From assembly GCA_000310025.1 (NCBI GenBank), contig FN649736.1, positions 1 to 31,239 on the forward strand: a DNA stretch of 31,239 bases, written 5' to 3'. The notes beneath the pieces are model-generated. The model searched no databases. It had not been told where the DNA came from and saw only the letters and a program-made list of their open reading frames with translations. A program made the position numbers and the translations under genes. Positions within the stretch are counted from its first letter, which is position 1; each line of letters starts with the position of its first letter. This document shows positions 1 through 10,721 of this stretch, in pieces. Source of the stretch: Ectocarpus siliculosus (Eukaryota > Sar > Phaeophyceae > Ectocarpales > Ectocarpaceae).

Positions 1-19
1 CCCCCCCCCCCCCCCCCCC
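1..19. other. Poly-C run at the window edge
   Basis: Nineteen consecutive C residues open the window. A similar but longer poly-C run lies near the far end, so both edges look like places where an assembly stopped at a homopolymer rather than biological boundaries. No function is inferred. Confidence 0.7.
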
Positions 20-901
20 TTCTACCGTCATGTTCTCGAACGTCCTAGGGCCAGCCAACCACGGCATTCCCGTGTCAGAGGAAGAAGCCATGCAGAGCGT
101 GACCTCCAATCAGGTCCACCGATGCAAGCGCACCACCCCATAGCTCAGGTACGGTCGGCTTAAGTGAACTCTCCGGAGTAAATGCGAGATTTTGTTCAGA
201 AATGGTGCCCAGTGATTCGAAAAACAGAGAATGATGGAAAGTTCATGTCCGACCCGCGACACCTCTGTCCACCGAAAACAGATGAAGGTCTGCTACGGCA
301 CCTGCTGTCATGGTCGCGCATGACATCGTCGATCACTCCGGCATAGCTCCACGCAAGTTTTGAGTAAATCGCTCCTATTTGAATTTGAACGGAAGGAACG
401 ATGGAATACCTTATTTCGAGAGCTGTTCATTCGCTCATTTATGAGACTCAACCAAAGCGTATGCATACAATAGAAGGAAGGAACGGGGGGACCTGCAGGC
501 AACTATTCCTCGCGATGCATTGCTTGTGGAAAGAGTAGAGAATTTTGACGCACGCGCACCGGTACTGCTGTTGGTTTGAGGGTCTCACATGTTGTAGCGT
601 TAGCCTATAGTGCAAGACAGAGGGGCGTCGCAAGGTGAACCGATAGTGTGCAATTAGCCAACATCTCATGATGCCAAGCAACAGCGCCGGGGACGAAGAG
701 TTATTGTCCTTGAAATGTTAACGCCGCTTCCCTGTGGTTATGACGCTTGAACTTTTAATCCCCATGCACGTTTTTACAGCGAGGATAGCTACTGCTGATG
801 TCCTGTTTGCCCTCCTGCTTGCTGTTTCCGGCGCAAGTTCCAGGCCATCTACTGTCACCCTTGCTCTGGTGCATCCATCCATCCAGCCCCTTGCCCGCTC
901 A
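20..901. other. Stretch without a supported gene
   Basis: Short open frames occur on both strands, but none combines a good start or splice acceptor with sustained coding-like codon use. I see no repeat longer than about 20 bp and no RNA gene. It may be upstream or intronic sequence of the exon group that begins near 902. Confidence 0.4.
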
Positions 902-2284
902 GCACCACTCTCCCCCCCCTCACGGTATGGATTGGCATCGTTCGAAGGTGCTCGAGCAGTACGTCCTCACGGATATCAAGACGAGGATGGGCACTACAGG
1001 CTTCACTTCGGTACAAAAGCGACCCCGACCACGACGGTATTGCCGTACCTTCCCCGTGTGCGAGGCTTTTTTCGAAAAGGCGTTTTCTGCGAAGGGCGGC
1101 GGCGGTGAAAAACCTTGGACGTCATCAGCGACATGTACGTTGCCTTTGTTGAAATGTGAACTAAGCTCTATGGGGCTCAGGGTTTTTGTTGTCTTTAGCA
1201 TATTCTTCTAACCCTATCTCCCCTGGTGTACTGTCGGCAATTTGTCAGGCCGATAAGCGCTCATTGGACGTGCAAGCTCTGCCGAACGTCCAACACTCTC
1301 GTAATTTTTTTTCCGGACGCGTTTCCAGCCTTTTAAATCATTTCCCCATATTTTCAGCGTCCCCTGAAGTTGCTCCCAGGCAGTCGACGCGCTGGTGGTT
1401 TGTCGCAAGCTATTTATGTATGAACCCGTGACGTCAAACAAACTGACGTTCACATGGAACGCTATTTGTTTTTTTTTTTCGTGTCTCAGGTCCTAGGAGA
1501 GCTTTATGCGGTTCGGCTTGGAATACGTTGGGCCGATCCTCTCCACCGAGAGTGTTAATCGTCAGGAAGATGCTAAGCGCTACCTCAAGCCGTGCTTGTT
1601 CGCGGACGAGGGGGCAGGAGGTGGAGGAGGTGACCCAGGGGCGGATGGGGGTGGAGGGTAAACTAAAGATGGAGACGGGGATGTTCTTCGTCTCCGAGCG
1701 AGAAAAGCGATGGTCCTGATGACTACGCTGGCTACAAAGCCTTGGCGGACACCTAAACCGTGTTGACAAGGTATGTCATGTGTCTTGTCCTTTCCAAAAA
1801 TCGTGTCCCTCTTGCTGCCTCTTTCGCTCTGCCTGCGATGATGTCGGATGCTTGCGTGTTTCTCGTCGTGCATCAGTTATGCCCGCGGCTCCCTATAATG
1901 TACACCCTTCCTCATCCCAGCGTGTCCGTTGGCGACCCCTGATGTTCGAATGTACCTCGCCTCCCTTCAAAGTAGTTCTCCGGGGGTGCGTAGCTTATCC
2001 TCGTCTCTGACGTATTCTACGACCTGCGGTTATGCTGTCGGTTTGTGTCCCCCCCCCCATGCCTGCTTGCAAATATTATTGTTGACAATGTACATCTGTC
2101 AGCTATACCAAGAACTATATATACTGCAGTAAAGGGGGAGAGCATGCCCTCCATTTCTCGATGGCCCACTTTTACCCTCTTCTCACACTTCAATATTATT
2201 TCGCTGCTGATCGGTAACCTCCAGGTCGAGTCGCCGGGGCCTCCGCTGCAACATCGTTCAAAGCGTTTCCTCGGGTCCTCATGA
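902..2284 (+). CDS. Candidate multi-exon gene, 3' end (unknown protein)
   Basis: A group of exon-like segments; the whole-gene model is incomplete. (a) About 902-1104, after a CAG acceptor, frame containing VLEQYVLTDIKTRMG, with donor G|GTGAAA. (b) About 1497-1657, behind a long T tract ending TCTCAGGTCCTAG, frame containing MRFGLEYVGPILSTES, with donor GG|GTAAAC. (c) 1921-1985, after a pyrimidine-rich CCCAG acceptor, frame ATPDVRMYLASLQSSSPG, with donor GTGCGT. (d) 2225-2284, after CTCCAG, ending FLGSS and a TGA stop. Exons (c) and (d) join in phase 0 and both are Ser/Pro/Gly-rich. The joins a-b and b-c do not agree in phase as drawn, so an exon is missing or a boundary is wrong. No domain is recognised. 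The segments could also belong to two genes or be a decayed gene. Confidence 0.3.
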
Positions 2285-3257
2285 CGTTCACAACGGGTGG
2301 AAGCTTTGACGGAGGAGGCGGAGAAATATCCCGCTCGCCATGTCTCACAGTTTTCTTTTTATCATATGGTGTTATGATACGCTTGTTGCTCTCACTGGTG
2401 CATGAGGGCGCCTGGCGCGGGATGAGAGCCAGGTGTTTTCTTACTGTGTCTGCAAGGGCATTTGGAATCTGTCGCTTAAGCCTCTTGGCTTCGTCCGCGC
2501 CCTTTTTTGTCCGTGCGAATTGTGGCTTTTTTGGGGGAGGGGAGGGGGGAGTTGTTTCAATGGTGTTGGGAAAGTAGAGAGGTCTATTTCTGCAGTCTCT
2601 GCATTGTTTTTGGAGGACACCGCTGTCGCAGATGGCTCCGTCTCAGGCAGTGACGTTTTTTCTTGACTAGAGTTTTTTGTAGAATTTGGGACGGCCAGGG
2701 TGGGGGGGGGTTCTGTGTTTCGTGTCGGGAGAGACGGTCGTTTCTACCTGTGCGTTTGGACAACACTGCTGCCGCTACGTGTAGCTGTTGCCTCCGGCTG
2801 AGTTGTGCTTCCTCACAACAAAGGTAGTTTATTGCGGGGATTGTGGGTCGTCTCCATGATCGACGTCGCTGACGGTCATGGGCGAGGGCATGCTGTTGTT
2901 GTGGGGGGACATTCAATACACAGAACGACGTTCGAAAGGGTATGCGTGTATTGTTTGAATTTGAAGTGTACCTTTTATGGTTCTCGCTTACATGTATTCG
3001 TGCAACTTGGGATGTTGACGGCCCTGGGTCGAGATGATAAGCCGCGGGCGGAGATGGATTTAAGCTAGAGCTGGCAACATGCGTATGATGCGTGGGCACG
3101 GGATGTCGTTGTTTCGGGAGTTTGCTCGGGAATGTACCGACGGTAAGATTGTAGTGATTCGAATGCAGGGGGCGAAAAAACAAATATAACATGAACAAAA
3201 AAAAAACGTTTTGCAGGGGAATTGAACCCGCCACTACGGTGTTGAGCACTGCTGTTT
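2285..3257. other. Non-coding stretch before the 72-bp repeat
   Basis: No convincing gene. The minus strand is open for a long way here (2584-3618) only because it runs on into the 72-bp tandem array, whose period is a multiple of three. Near 3200-3235 the minus strand carries a tRNA B-box-like GGTTCAATTCC followed by a T run, without a foldable tRNA. Confidence 0.4.
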
Positions 3258-3835
3258 GTTGTAGACCGGCCGCATCGTGCGCAACCTCTATGAGAGGGTA
3301 CGCATTGCAATACGCAACCTGCCCCCTACCGGCTTGTGCGCAACGCGCCAACCTGCAAGAGAGGGTACACCTTGCACTATTACCGGCAACCTGCCCCCCA
3401 ACCGGCTTGTGCGAAGAGCGCCAACCTGCAAAAAAGGGTACACCTTGCCATACCATAGGCAACCTCCCCCCTAACTGACTTGTGCATGGCGCGCCAACCT
3501 CCAGGAAAGGGTACACCTTGCGCTGCCATCGGCAGCCTGCCCGCTGTCCAGCTTGTAAGCAGTGCACCAACCACAAGAAATGGTACACCTTGCGCCGCCA
3601 TCGACAGCTTGACCCCAATCCGGCTTGTTAGCAGCGCACCAACCACCAAGAAAGGGTACACCTTGTACTACCATCGGCAACCTGCCTCCTATCCGGCTTG
3701 TAATAGCGCACCAACCACCAAGAAAGGGTAAACCTTGCACTACCATCGGCAACCTGCCCCCTATCCGGCTTGCAAACAACGCGCAACCTCCAAGAAAGGT
3801 ATACCTTGCACAACCTGGCCATCGTTGAATTGCAA
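3258..3835. repeat. 72-73-bp tandem repeat, about eight copies
   Basis: A diverged minisatellite. Each unit carries AACCTGCCCCCTA-like sequence, then CCGGCTTGT, then GCGCACCAACC, then AAGAAAGGGTACACCTTGC. The CGGCTTG core recurs near 3331, 3404, 3476, 3549, 3621, 3695 and 3767, giving a period of 72-74 bp. Copies differ by substitutions and 1-2-base indels. The near multiple-of-three period leaves long spurious open frames on both strands, rich in Trp, Gly, Cys and Arg on the minus strand. I do not read these as proteins. Confidence 0.9.
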
Positions 3836-4339
3836 CGATTACCCAAGGTGGGGAGGTTGCAACTCGTGCGAAAATAAATATCGATTCAGGTTGGCAAAAG
3901 TGCCCTTACAACCCGTGTGACCTATTAGTCTATGTGCCTACCTTGTGCCTAGACTACAGCACTAAAGGCATAGATACTGCTGCACATACGACATACACGC
4001 AAGTTCTTTGCTCGTTGTCGGGTGATGTGGCGTGTACTGAATGCTGTCATGAAATAAATTGCCGCGTCAAGCAAAATACAACAAATGTCCAAGGGTCGCA
4101 AATGCTTACCACATGGCTCGTAGCAGAGTCTAGACATGTATTTTTTTCTTGTGTCGAAAGCTATGTACTCGTCCAGCACATTGGTCCACCTGCTTATTTT
4201 ACATAGCGTGTTCGGCCGTCCACAACCTAAACCTCGCACTGCATTCCAAGGCTGCCGCATTCCACTTAGCGATCTACACTCCTATGCTACTGCAGCACGC
4301 GTGCTGTATGCCGTATCTTGATGTGGAGAAAGAGCTCAC
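3836..4339. other. Stretch without a supported gene
   Basis: Lower-GC sequence than its surroundings. A minus-strand frame (3949-4260) is open but has no splice signals or coding-like codon use. If the exon at 4340-4472 is real, this would be its first intron. Confidence 0.35.
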
Positions 4340-4472
4340 CTGCTGTGCCGTGCGTCTTGGTTGGCAGCCGCTGCAGCAATCTCCGAGCTCCAAACCCTAA
4401 GGCATCCTCAGGGTCTTCGAAGGGTGCGTCCTCCTCTCCCCCTCCCGTAGTACCGTAAAGCTTTTTCTTCAT
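4340..4472 (-). CDS. Candidate first exon of a minus-strand gene (unknown)
   Basis: Reading the minus strand, an ATG at 4472 opens a frame beginning MKKKLYGTTGGGEED and continuing with PEDALGFGARRLLQRLPTK. It ends at a strong donor, CACAGCAG|GTGAGC, after 44 codons plus one base. Codons are GC-ending and the residue mix is protein-like (acidic stretch, then Arg/Leu-rich). No downstream exon could be joined with confidence and no family is recognised. The frame is open 17 codons further upstream, including an Ala run encoded by a CAG/GCN-rich stretch, so the exon could be internal. Confidence 0.25.
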
Positions 4473-5200
4473 CGAATGCGACGCAGCCGCTGCTGCTGTG
4501 GCGGGAACGTCCTCGAACCCCACCTATCTATGCTGCTGGGCGGTGCCTGCTGTTGTTTCTCAGCAGCACACGGGACTTCTCGCCACTACCTCTATCTCGG
4601 GTCCTCGGACCTGCGGGCCCGTTTGGCTTTGGGGATCTGTCGACCTTGCATCTGTTGTACTACTGTGCTAGTGGGTTGGCTATGTGTTCCTTGTTGCCGC
4701 TGTAGGGACTGTGTCTCCACTTCCTCCATGGAAGTGGGTTTCTGCTTCCATGGAAGCTGTATTCATTTGTCCAATAGTGCGGAAGATCGCGGAAATCGGG
4801 GACCGACAACGATGTCGACCTGGCCAAGCATGTGCACACCCGGGACGTTCTGAAGGGAGGAGGGGTTGAATTCTGCCAACTCCGGCAATGAACGGAGGCA
4901 CACACGAAACGTGTCCACAACCCAAAAATCCAAGTATCCAAGTTCCAGTGGTAGTAGGCTGTGCTGGGATGAGTTGGTTGGACGCAGTAGCTACAGCATG
5001 TGCACTGCAAACCGCAGTATCCACGAATTTCCAAGAGCGGCGGCGCAACTGGTGCCGGTTCGGGATGCAAATTTACTCCGAGGACCGAGGACCGCGTTTT
5101 GCCCCATGGGGAGAGAACAGGAGAACCGCAATCGTGAGCTAGTTAGGGGCATGGTGGCAGAAGCCGTAAGGAACGTGCGTTGCTCTTTCCGCCGATCAAC
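4473..5200. other. Region between candidate divergent genes
   Basis: It lies between a possible minus-strand exon (start 4472) and a plus-strand gene (start 5201), so it could hold promoters for both. A plus-strand frame at 5106-5212 (starting MGREQENRNRELV, good ATG context, donor-like AT|GTAAGC) could be an alternative first exon of the downstream gene. I see no repeat. Confidence 0.3.
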
Positions 5201-6457
5201 ATGTTTTCCCATGTAAGCAATGCCTTCCCTTCAAGCTTCAGCGAGTTTTCCAAGAGCATCACGAACACGATCGCGAGCCAGCTAAATCTCTCGGGGAATA
5301 AGCGGGAGGTCCCCAACTACAAGGCGGACGGAGATGCGCACACTCCTCCTACCATTGACCCAGATGTGTTACTTTCATATTATGCGCACGCTGCCGAGCA
5401 CCGACCGTCGAGTCGCCTTCTGAAAGAGAGAGTGTTCGACAGAAGACTCAAAGGGCCTCGATCGGCGAATTTGCTTGTGTCGGGTTCGCCGATTTTCGAG
5501 AGGCCCTGGAGGTGCGTGGAGCGTGTGGGGGCACGGTGCCTCGTGTGTCGCACTGCGAAAGGGATGTGTACTACTGTATACATGCCGCGAAATCGATTGG
5601 GTAGATGCTGTTACACAGGTCATTTTTGGTTGTTGTCAGCTACTGCCTGTTGTTAGAAAAGGTGCTTCCAAGTGAGGCTGCAAAACCTAGCGTGACTTCA
5701 GGAGTCTATTGCTGAGCACAGCGAGCCGTCGGCCTCTCTACTTCCAGGTACTCTGCTCATTGCAAAGCTCAGAGGGAAGCTATGAAAACGGTGTGTGCCA
5801 AAGGATGCCCCCATGGGTTGGAAAATTGGCAAACTGATGACTCTCGTCACACATGTTGTATACTGCACCATCGCCGACCTTGTCGTCCAACTCGACTTGT
5901 AGGATACTGCTTTAGAGTCACCACGGCATCTTGCGCACTCTGTTTCAGGGCTCCTGAACGTGCTCCAGGACGCGGCAACAAGAGGAGATCCAGCTCAGCT
6001 CAAAGCTTCGGCGCCCCGTATCGACCAAAAACAGCCGCGAGTCTACAGAGTGGCAAAAACCTCCAGGATTCCAGCGGCAACCATCGGAGGAGTTCACACT
6101 CTCTCGGGGGCGTTTCCGGGGAAGAATGCGTACCCCTTTCTGCGGGAGGGCTGCAACAACGGGTGAAGAGAACCCAGAGGCACGAACAAGCAGGGGAAGG
6201 TTCCCAAGAGATCGCGGGATGGCGAAGCAGAGGCGTGCCCAAAGCTTCGACGCGGGCGAGAACAAGGTCCTCCTTAACGGCGACACCTCCCGAGGTATTG
6301 CCGCAAATCCCGCACGGCGACCCAACCCCAGTGCCGGCAGACGACCACGCCGAGCAGGGTGGACTGGGAGAAGGTGGCCTCGGGCACGAAGATTGTAGAA
6401 AAAGCGACGCTCCTGCTGCCGAAGAACCTACCGAGACGCTTTCGGAGAGGCCGTTGA
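5201..6457 (+). CDS. Five-exon gene, hypothetical protein (197 aa model)
   Basis: Proposed exons: 5201-5365, 5443-5511, 5702-5747, 5949-6162 and 6358-6457 (TGA stop). Coding length is 594 bases and every junction agrees in phase (0, 0, 1, 2). The donors are GTGTTA, GTGCGT, GTACTC and GTGAAG; all acceptors end CAG. Codons in exon 1 (frame around FSEFSKSITNTIASQLNLSG), exon 2 (IGEFACVGFADFREALE) and exon 4 (LLNVLQDAATRGDPAQLK) are coding-like. The product looks like a soluble, mostly helical protein with a basic C-terminus; I see no signal peptide, membrane segment or known motif. The 76-bp first intron is unusually short here, and the GTGTTA and GTACTC donors are weak. Alternatives: a different first exon at 5106-5212, or one frame spliced 5511 to 5949 and open to a CAG|GTAAAG donor at 7272. 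Function unknown. Confidence 0.4.
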
Positions 6458-7272
6458 CGGCTCCTTCCGCTGTAACCCTGTCGCCCGAGCGCGTCGGTCA
6501 ACGTGCCTTAGACTGTGATGTAGGAGTTGACGGGGTGGCCGACGAGGCCACCACCGAGCCGACAAGCGGCGAGACCTCGGCCGCTTCGCCTGGGTGGGGG
6601 CCTCGTCGATCGTCCAACGACGGTGATCGAAGAAGTACAAGCTCGACGAGAAAATCGATTCGATCAAGCGATGCCGACCGAAACGACGACAATGTCGGCC
6701 ACACGCGCCCGGAACAACACGCCAGAGACCGCATGACACGCCCACGCACCACCCCAGCAGTGGCAACGCCAGGAGTGGGGGCTTCGTTTCGCACATCAGA
6801 GACAATCCTCTTCGATGCCCAACCTGTTCCTCCATCGCTACTCAGTCGCAGGCCATCGACAACGGCACCGCCCTCCCGACGCCCTACCATCGAAACCGAC
6901 GCCGCCCTCTCGAGGTCCTCGCTGCTACCGCCGGCCTCCACCGCTTCGGCACCTTCGCTTCCGTTCGAACGTGGAAGCGCCATCTTGGGAAACTCGGTCG
7001 TCGGTGGAAGCGGCGACAGTCGAAGAGTGGGAGGATCAGACAATTGTGAATTTTCAACAGCCGGAAGAAGTGGTGAAGACTGGTTTTCCAGCTCCCTGTC
7101 TGGAGCCACCGGTGCCACGTGGACGAAACGGTGGCACCCTGGGGATAGTGGTGATCTCGATGTGGGGTCCGAGTCGGTTTACGGCGAGAGCAGCTGGCAG
7201 AACGAAGGGGCGGCGGCGGCGTGGACCAACAATGGTGCGGCTACTGGAGCGGGGTGGGGGGGAGAAGACCAG
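6458..7272. other. GC-rich region open in several frames
   Basis: The plus frame is open from 5782 to 7287, Ser/Thr/Arg/Gly-rich and low in complexity, and reaches a good donor (CAG|GTAAAG at 7272/7273). A minus-strand frame (7118-6498) is open as well. High GC and few stop codons in all frames make this openness weak evidence. It may be a disordered downstream exon of the 5.2-kb gene, or 3' flank. Confidence 0.2.
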
Positions 7273-8707
7273 GTAAAGATTGCATGAATGCTTCCATTGC
7301 GCGTTCCTCGACGGCAATGCGTCCGTTGCGCGTTCCTCGACGCTTCAACGCCGAGAAACCACAGCGAACCGTGAACATGCATGAATATAGCGTCATGTCG
7401 TTGTCAAGCACGGTTTCGTTTTATCGCCAAATTTCAGGCGACCTGCTTTAGGAGTCTCCACACCATACATACTATCGAAAACTGCGGTGTGTTAGCGCAA
7501 CCAAACACGTTCTAGTAGCATCATAGGATGCCACAGGGAACTTTGTTCGGGATTCTGGCCTGACCTTGTAGCTGGGCGGGGTTGGTTCGCCATTCTTCCG
7601 ACGATGTCGCGTTGTTGACTGTTTGAAGTCATGGAAGTGATTACGGGCGTATGCATGAGAGACCACCTGTGTTGCGCCATTCTTCATGTCGCTCGACAAT
7701 TCCCAGATGGACAGGGTGGCCGCAGCTCCGAAATCGGTAGCGGCGTTCGGCCGGAGGCAGCGCGGTATCTTGGCAGCCGGCGGCGGCGTCGACGAGGACA
7801 GACGGCCGGACACACGGGAGCGGTGCTATGACGCCCCGATTGAGGTCCTGAAGTCTTTCCATCCGTGCGTTCGTTGCTTCGATGCCCTCATGGGTCATCT
7901 CCGGGGTGCGTCCGTAAACGTAGTGTGATGCATCTTGTGCTACAATTGCCATCGAGGTGTGCCGCTAGTCGTTGGGGCAGATCTTCTTTTGCGGGTGTTT
8001 GAACCTGTATATCTTCGGTTTGGCAGTCACTGGTTGTTCTTGAGCCGTTTTCACTCTTCGCGTACGCTGTCAACGACCGGCATTCACACAAACCGCCACC
8101 CGCTTCGCAAGGTACGAAATGTGAAATCTGCTTTAATACTCACTCGGTACTCAGGCATTCAGTCCAATACATTCGCTGTATGGTCCTCCTGGGGCACTGC
8201 AACAATAGCAAGCACGTTCTATCATGACAGGCAGTTATGTCTGAGACAATCCATCACAACAGTTACCTTCGGAACCTGCGAGCGGTTCCCTGCCACGACG
8301 TTGTCCAGGAAACCTACGCCAAGGGCAACCCGAACTCGTCCGCAATAGCGGTTGGTGGAAGGCTGATCTACGCGGTTATCGTGACTTACTGGCGGTTTTG
8401 GTGCTTCTGTTGTTCTTTCGTCAATCCCACCGAACCGAACCGAACGGCAGACGGCACGGGGGCAGAAGAGCTCAGGAGGAGAACTTCGAGCGGCTCCACC
8501 GTGGCGGCGGGAGATCCTCATGTCGCCTTCTTCGTCAGGTGAGTCCATGACTCCTGCTGCCGCCTGCCGCAATTATGTTATTGTCGTTGACGTTGCCGTC
8601 GCCGTGTTGGCGCTCCTCGTCGCCCCGCGCTCAAAGCGGGAAAGCCATGAAGAGGAGGGAACGAGTGAATCAGTGAATCAGTGAATCAGTCGAGGCCCAC
8701 GCATGGA
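7273..8707. other. Stretch without a resolved gene
   Basis: A 16-17-bp direct repeat (TTGCGCGTTCCTCGACG) occurs twice near 7297 and 7331. At 7641-7952 both strands are open with plausible residue mixes: plus ends GASVNVV at a TGA at 7926-7928, and minus contains GRTPEMTHEGIEATNARM. I could not decide between them or extend either by splicing. Near 8665 there are three tandem copies of GTGAATCA. Confidence 0.3.
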
Positions 8708-8779
8708 ACTGGATGGAGGGCTGTAGCTTGCCCCCGAATGAGCGAATGAGTGAATGAATGAATCAGCCGAAGGCCATGC
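8708..8779. repeat. Dispersed direct repeat, copy 1
   Basis: The segment CTGGATGGAGGGCTGTAG ... CCCCCGAATGAG ... GTGAATGA ... CGAAGGCCATG is matched, with substitutions and small indels, by 9302-9369. Part of it (GGGATGGAGTGCTTGCAG...) recurs again near 9375-9412. The copies are in the same orientation about 590 bp apart. It is too short and diverged to classify. Confidence 0.6.
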
Positions 8780-8792
8780 GGCCTGGTCCCTC

Positions 8793-8936
8793 TTTGTCCT
8801 CGCCCTTTTTTTCATTTTTTCATTTTATTTTCATTTATTTTCTCTTCTCCTTACGGTTTCCATTTTTATTTTTTCTCCTTTTTTTGTCTCTTTGTCCTTT
8901 TTTTTCTCTCTTTTTTTCTCTCTTTTTCTGTGCCAG
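8793..8936. repeat. CT/T-rich low-complexity tract
   Basis: About 140 bases of almost pure pyrimidine on the plus strand, built from C(T)n and TCTC blocks. Frames across it read as artificial Phe/Leu/Ser strings. It could serve as a polypyrimidine tract or be simple-sequence expansion; no gene is inferred. Confidence 0.85.
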
Positions 8937-9255
8937 ATGGACTTGTCTCTGCTTGCGTTGTGAAGTACCAAGATTGAACCAACGGAGTGTGCCTCTTTCT
9001 CTCCGGCCCATGATAGATAGTGACTGCTAATCTCAGTTGATACCCCGCATAGCGTGAAGAGGGAGCGGAGGATCCCAGAATATCTGTCGTTGATTTCTAT
9101 TGACTTGCGGACCCCTCGGGGCCAGTTTATTTGAGTGTACCTTTTTAGGGTAAGTTAACCTGTGACCACGGGAATCGACCGCGTCGAGTGTTGGATCAGT
9201 ACGGACATACGAAGGTACTGGGTAGAGAGAGATCGGAACGGTTTTTAATGTGAAG

Positions 9256-9293
<38 letters not shown>
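9256..9293. repeat. (AAC)n microsatellite
   Basis: About 13 uninterrupted AAC units on the plus strand. On the minus strand it reads as poly-Val or poly-Cys/Leu runs in spurious frames. Confidence 0.95.
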
Positions 9294-9294
<1 letters not shown>

Positions 9295-9301
9295 TGTGTG
9301 G

Positions 9302-9369
9302 ATTGGATGGAGCGCTGTATATTGCCGCCCCAGTGAATGAGTGAATGGTTGAAGCAGCTGAAGGCCATG
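9302..9369. repeat. Dispersed direct repeat, copy 2
   Basis: Matches 8708-8779: TTGGATGGAGCGCTGTA ... CCCCAGTGAATGAG ... GCTGAAGGCCATG. It begins eight bases after the AAC microsatellite. A partial third copy follows at about 9375-9412. Confidence 0.6.
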
Positions 9370-9412
9370 TGTCGACGGGATGGAGTGCTTGCAGTACCTT
9401 GCTCCCCCCATC

Positions 9413-10721
9413 GTGCCCATTGCCGTCGTCACCTGGAAGGTGGGAGACCATGGATAGGGGACTCGGGCGCTTCACCCCCAGGGGGTTCATGGGCAGTTTT
9501 ACTCCGAGTCCGTTTCGACCAGCGCTGGCAGAGTACGCCGTCAAGGCAGCGACAGAAGACCCAAAGTTTTGGGGCCTAGGTTGGGCGCGGATTCCGGACA
9601 CGAGGTGAACATGTCTCTGCCTTCTCCGGCCGTAAACACGTCCACCTTTTGAAGTGCGTGCATTTGTTTGACGGTCTTGGTTTCTACAAGGGGTGAGGAC
9701 TGATTGCAGCAAGTCGTGAACTTGTGGCTTATGTCCGGACTGCAAGTGTTTACTTTCCGGGCCAACAACCACGACAGATGCAAAGGAACCCCAATGAATC
9801 CCTCCCTATGGTTACTCACATCTCGCAACGGCATTGATTGGTAGAACAGCTCTGCAGCAACAGTGTGATCAGCGCCAAGGTTCAAGGACTCGGGGCATCA
9901 TGGTTGGCATGCCATCTGCATGACGGAACTTAATGTTGTGGAGCCTCCAGACGCAGCAGAACTCCGTCTATGGAGCCTGGGTCGATGCAAAGGCTGGATG
10001 CCCCTCTCCCGTCTACCACGCCCATTGATTGGCATCCCGAGCTGGAACAGTCCCAACTTCATTCGTTCATTGAAATCGAGTTGTCATTTTCATGTCCACA
10101 CCGCTTTGTACCGTTTACTCAACCTTCTTCCGTGCTTCGATAATCTCGGTGAAATTCTACGCGCGGTGTTTCTTGGCGCCTCTTAAACTGGATGCAGGTG
10201 CAGGGTAATCGTCGTCAAGAGCCTCGAAGCGATGCAGGTAAAAGAGAAAAGTAGTGAAACCCGCCGCCTAGCTTCGGAAAGAAATAGGGAGGTAGCCAAC
10301 GACTACGATTGGCGCTTTGCCAGTAGAAAAAACGTACCCATCCCCCTTCTCTATCCAATGTCGCCGTGCTATCGATGACAACGATCGGCAAACGAGAGAG
10401 AGAGAGAGAGAGCGGCAGAGATAGACAGACCGACGGGCAGACACGCGGACAGATCTTGCGCACGACTATAGGTGATTCATTTTCTTCGAGTTCCAGCCTT
10501 GCACCTCGTTGAACGAATCCTTCTTGCTTGCTACTAAGGACTGAACGCACAGCTACCTTGTCGTACGGCCCGTTCAGCACGAGAGGGACTGGCTTTCGAA
10601 CCGACACGGGTTGATCCTGTCGTTCAAGGACGGTGCCGGACGACACTGCCAGGTGATAATTGCTACAGTACAGCTACTGTAGCAACACCAAGAGACCCAC
10701 CACTCGCTGTAGTGGATTGTG
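9413..10721. other. Stretch with no firm gene; short (GA)n
   Basis: A (GA)n run lies at about 10394-10412. On the minus strand, about 10450 to 10668, an open frame follows a TGTAG acceptor and contains VPLVLNGPYDKVAVRSVL and RLELEENESPIVVRK. It is exon-like, but I could not join it to a start, a stop or another exon. A plus ORF at 9920-10186 (88 codons) has no supporting signal. Confidence 0.3.

Noticed and set aside
3195-3290. Functional tRNA gene
   Set aside because: Only the B-box-like T-loop and a T run are present; the T-stem has a mismatch and no acceptor, D or anticodon arm can be built.
2584-3618. 344-codon minus-strand open frame
   Set aside because: Its first half is the translation of the 72-bp tandem repeat (period divisible by three), and the rest is low in coding-like codons and has no splice or start support.
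5782-7287. 501-codon plus-strand open frame as a single gene
   Set aside because: It starts in apparent intron sequence (the 5748-5948 interval), has strongly biased Ser/Arg/Gly composition, and overlaps better-reading spliced exons in another frame. The region is GC-rich, so several frames are open by chance.
7641-7952. Gene at 7.64-7.95 kb
   Set aside because: Both strands read plausibly over the same bases, and neither frame could be extended by splicing, so no strand can be assigned.
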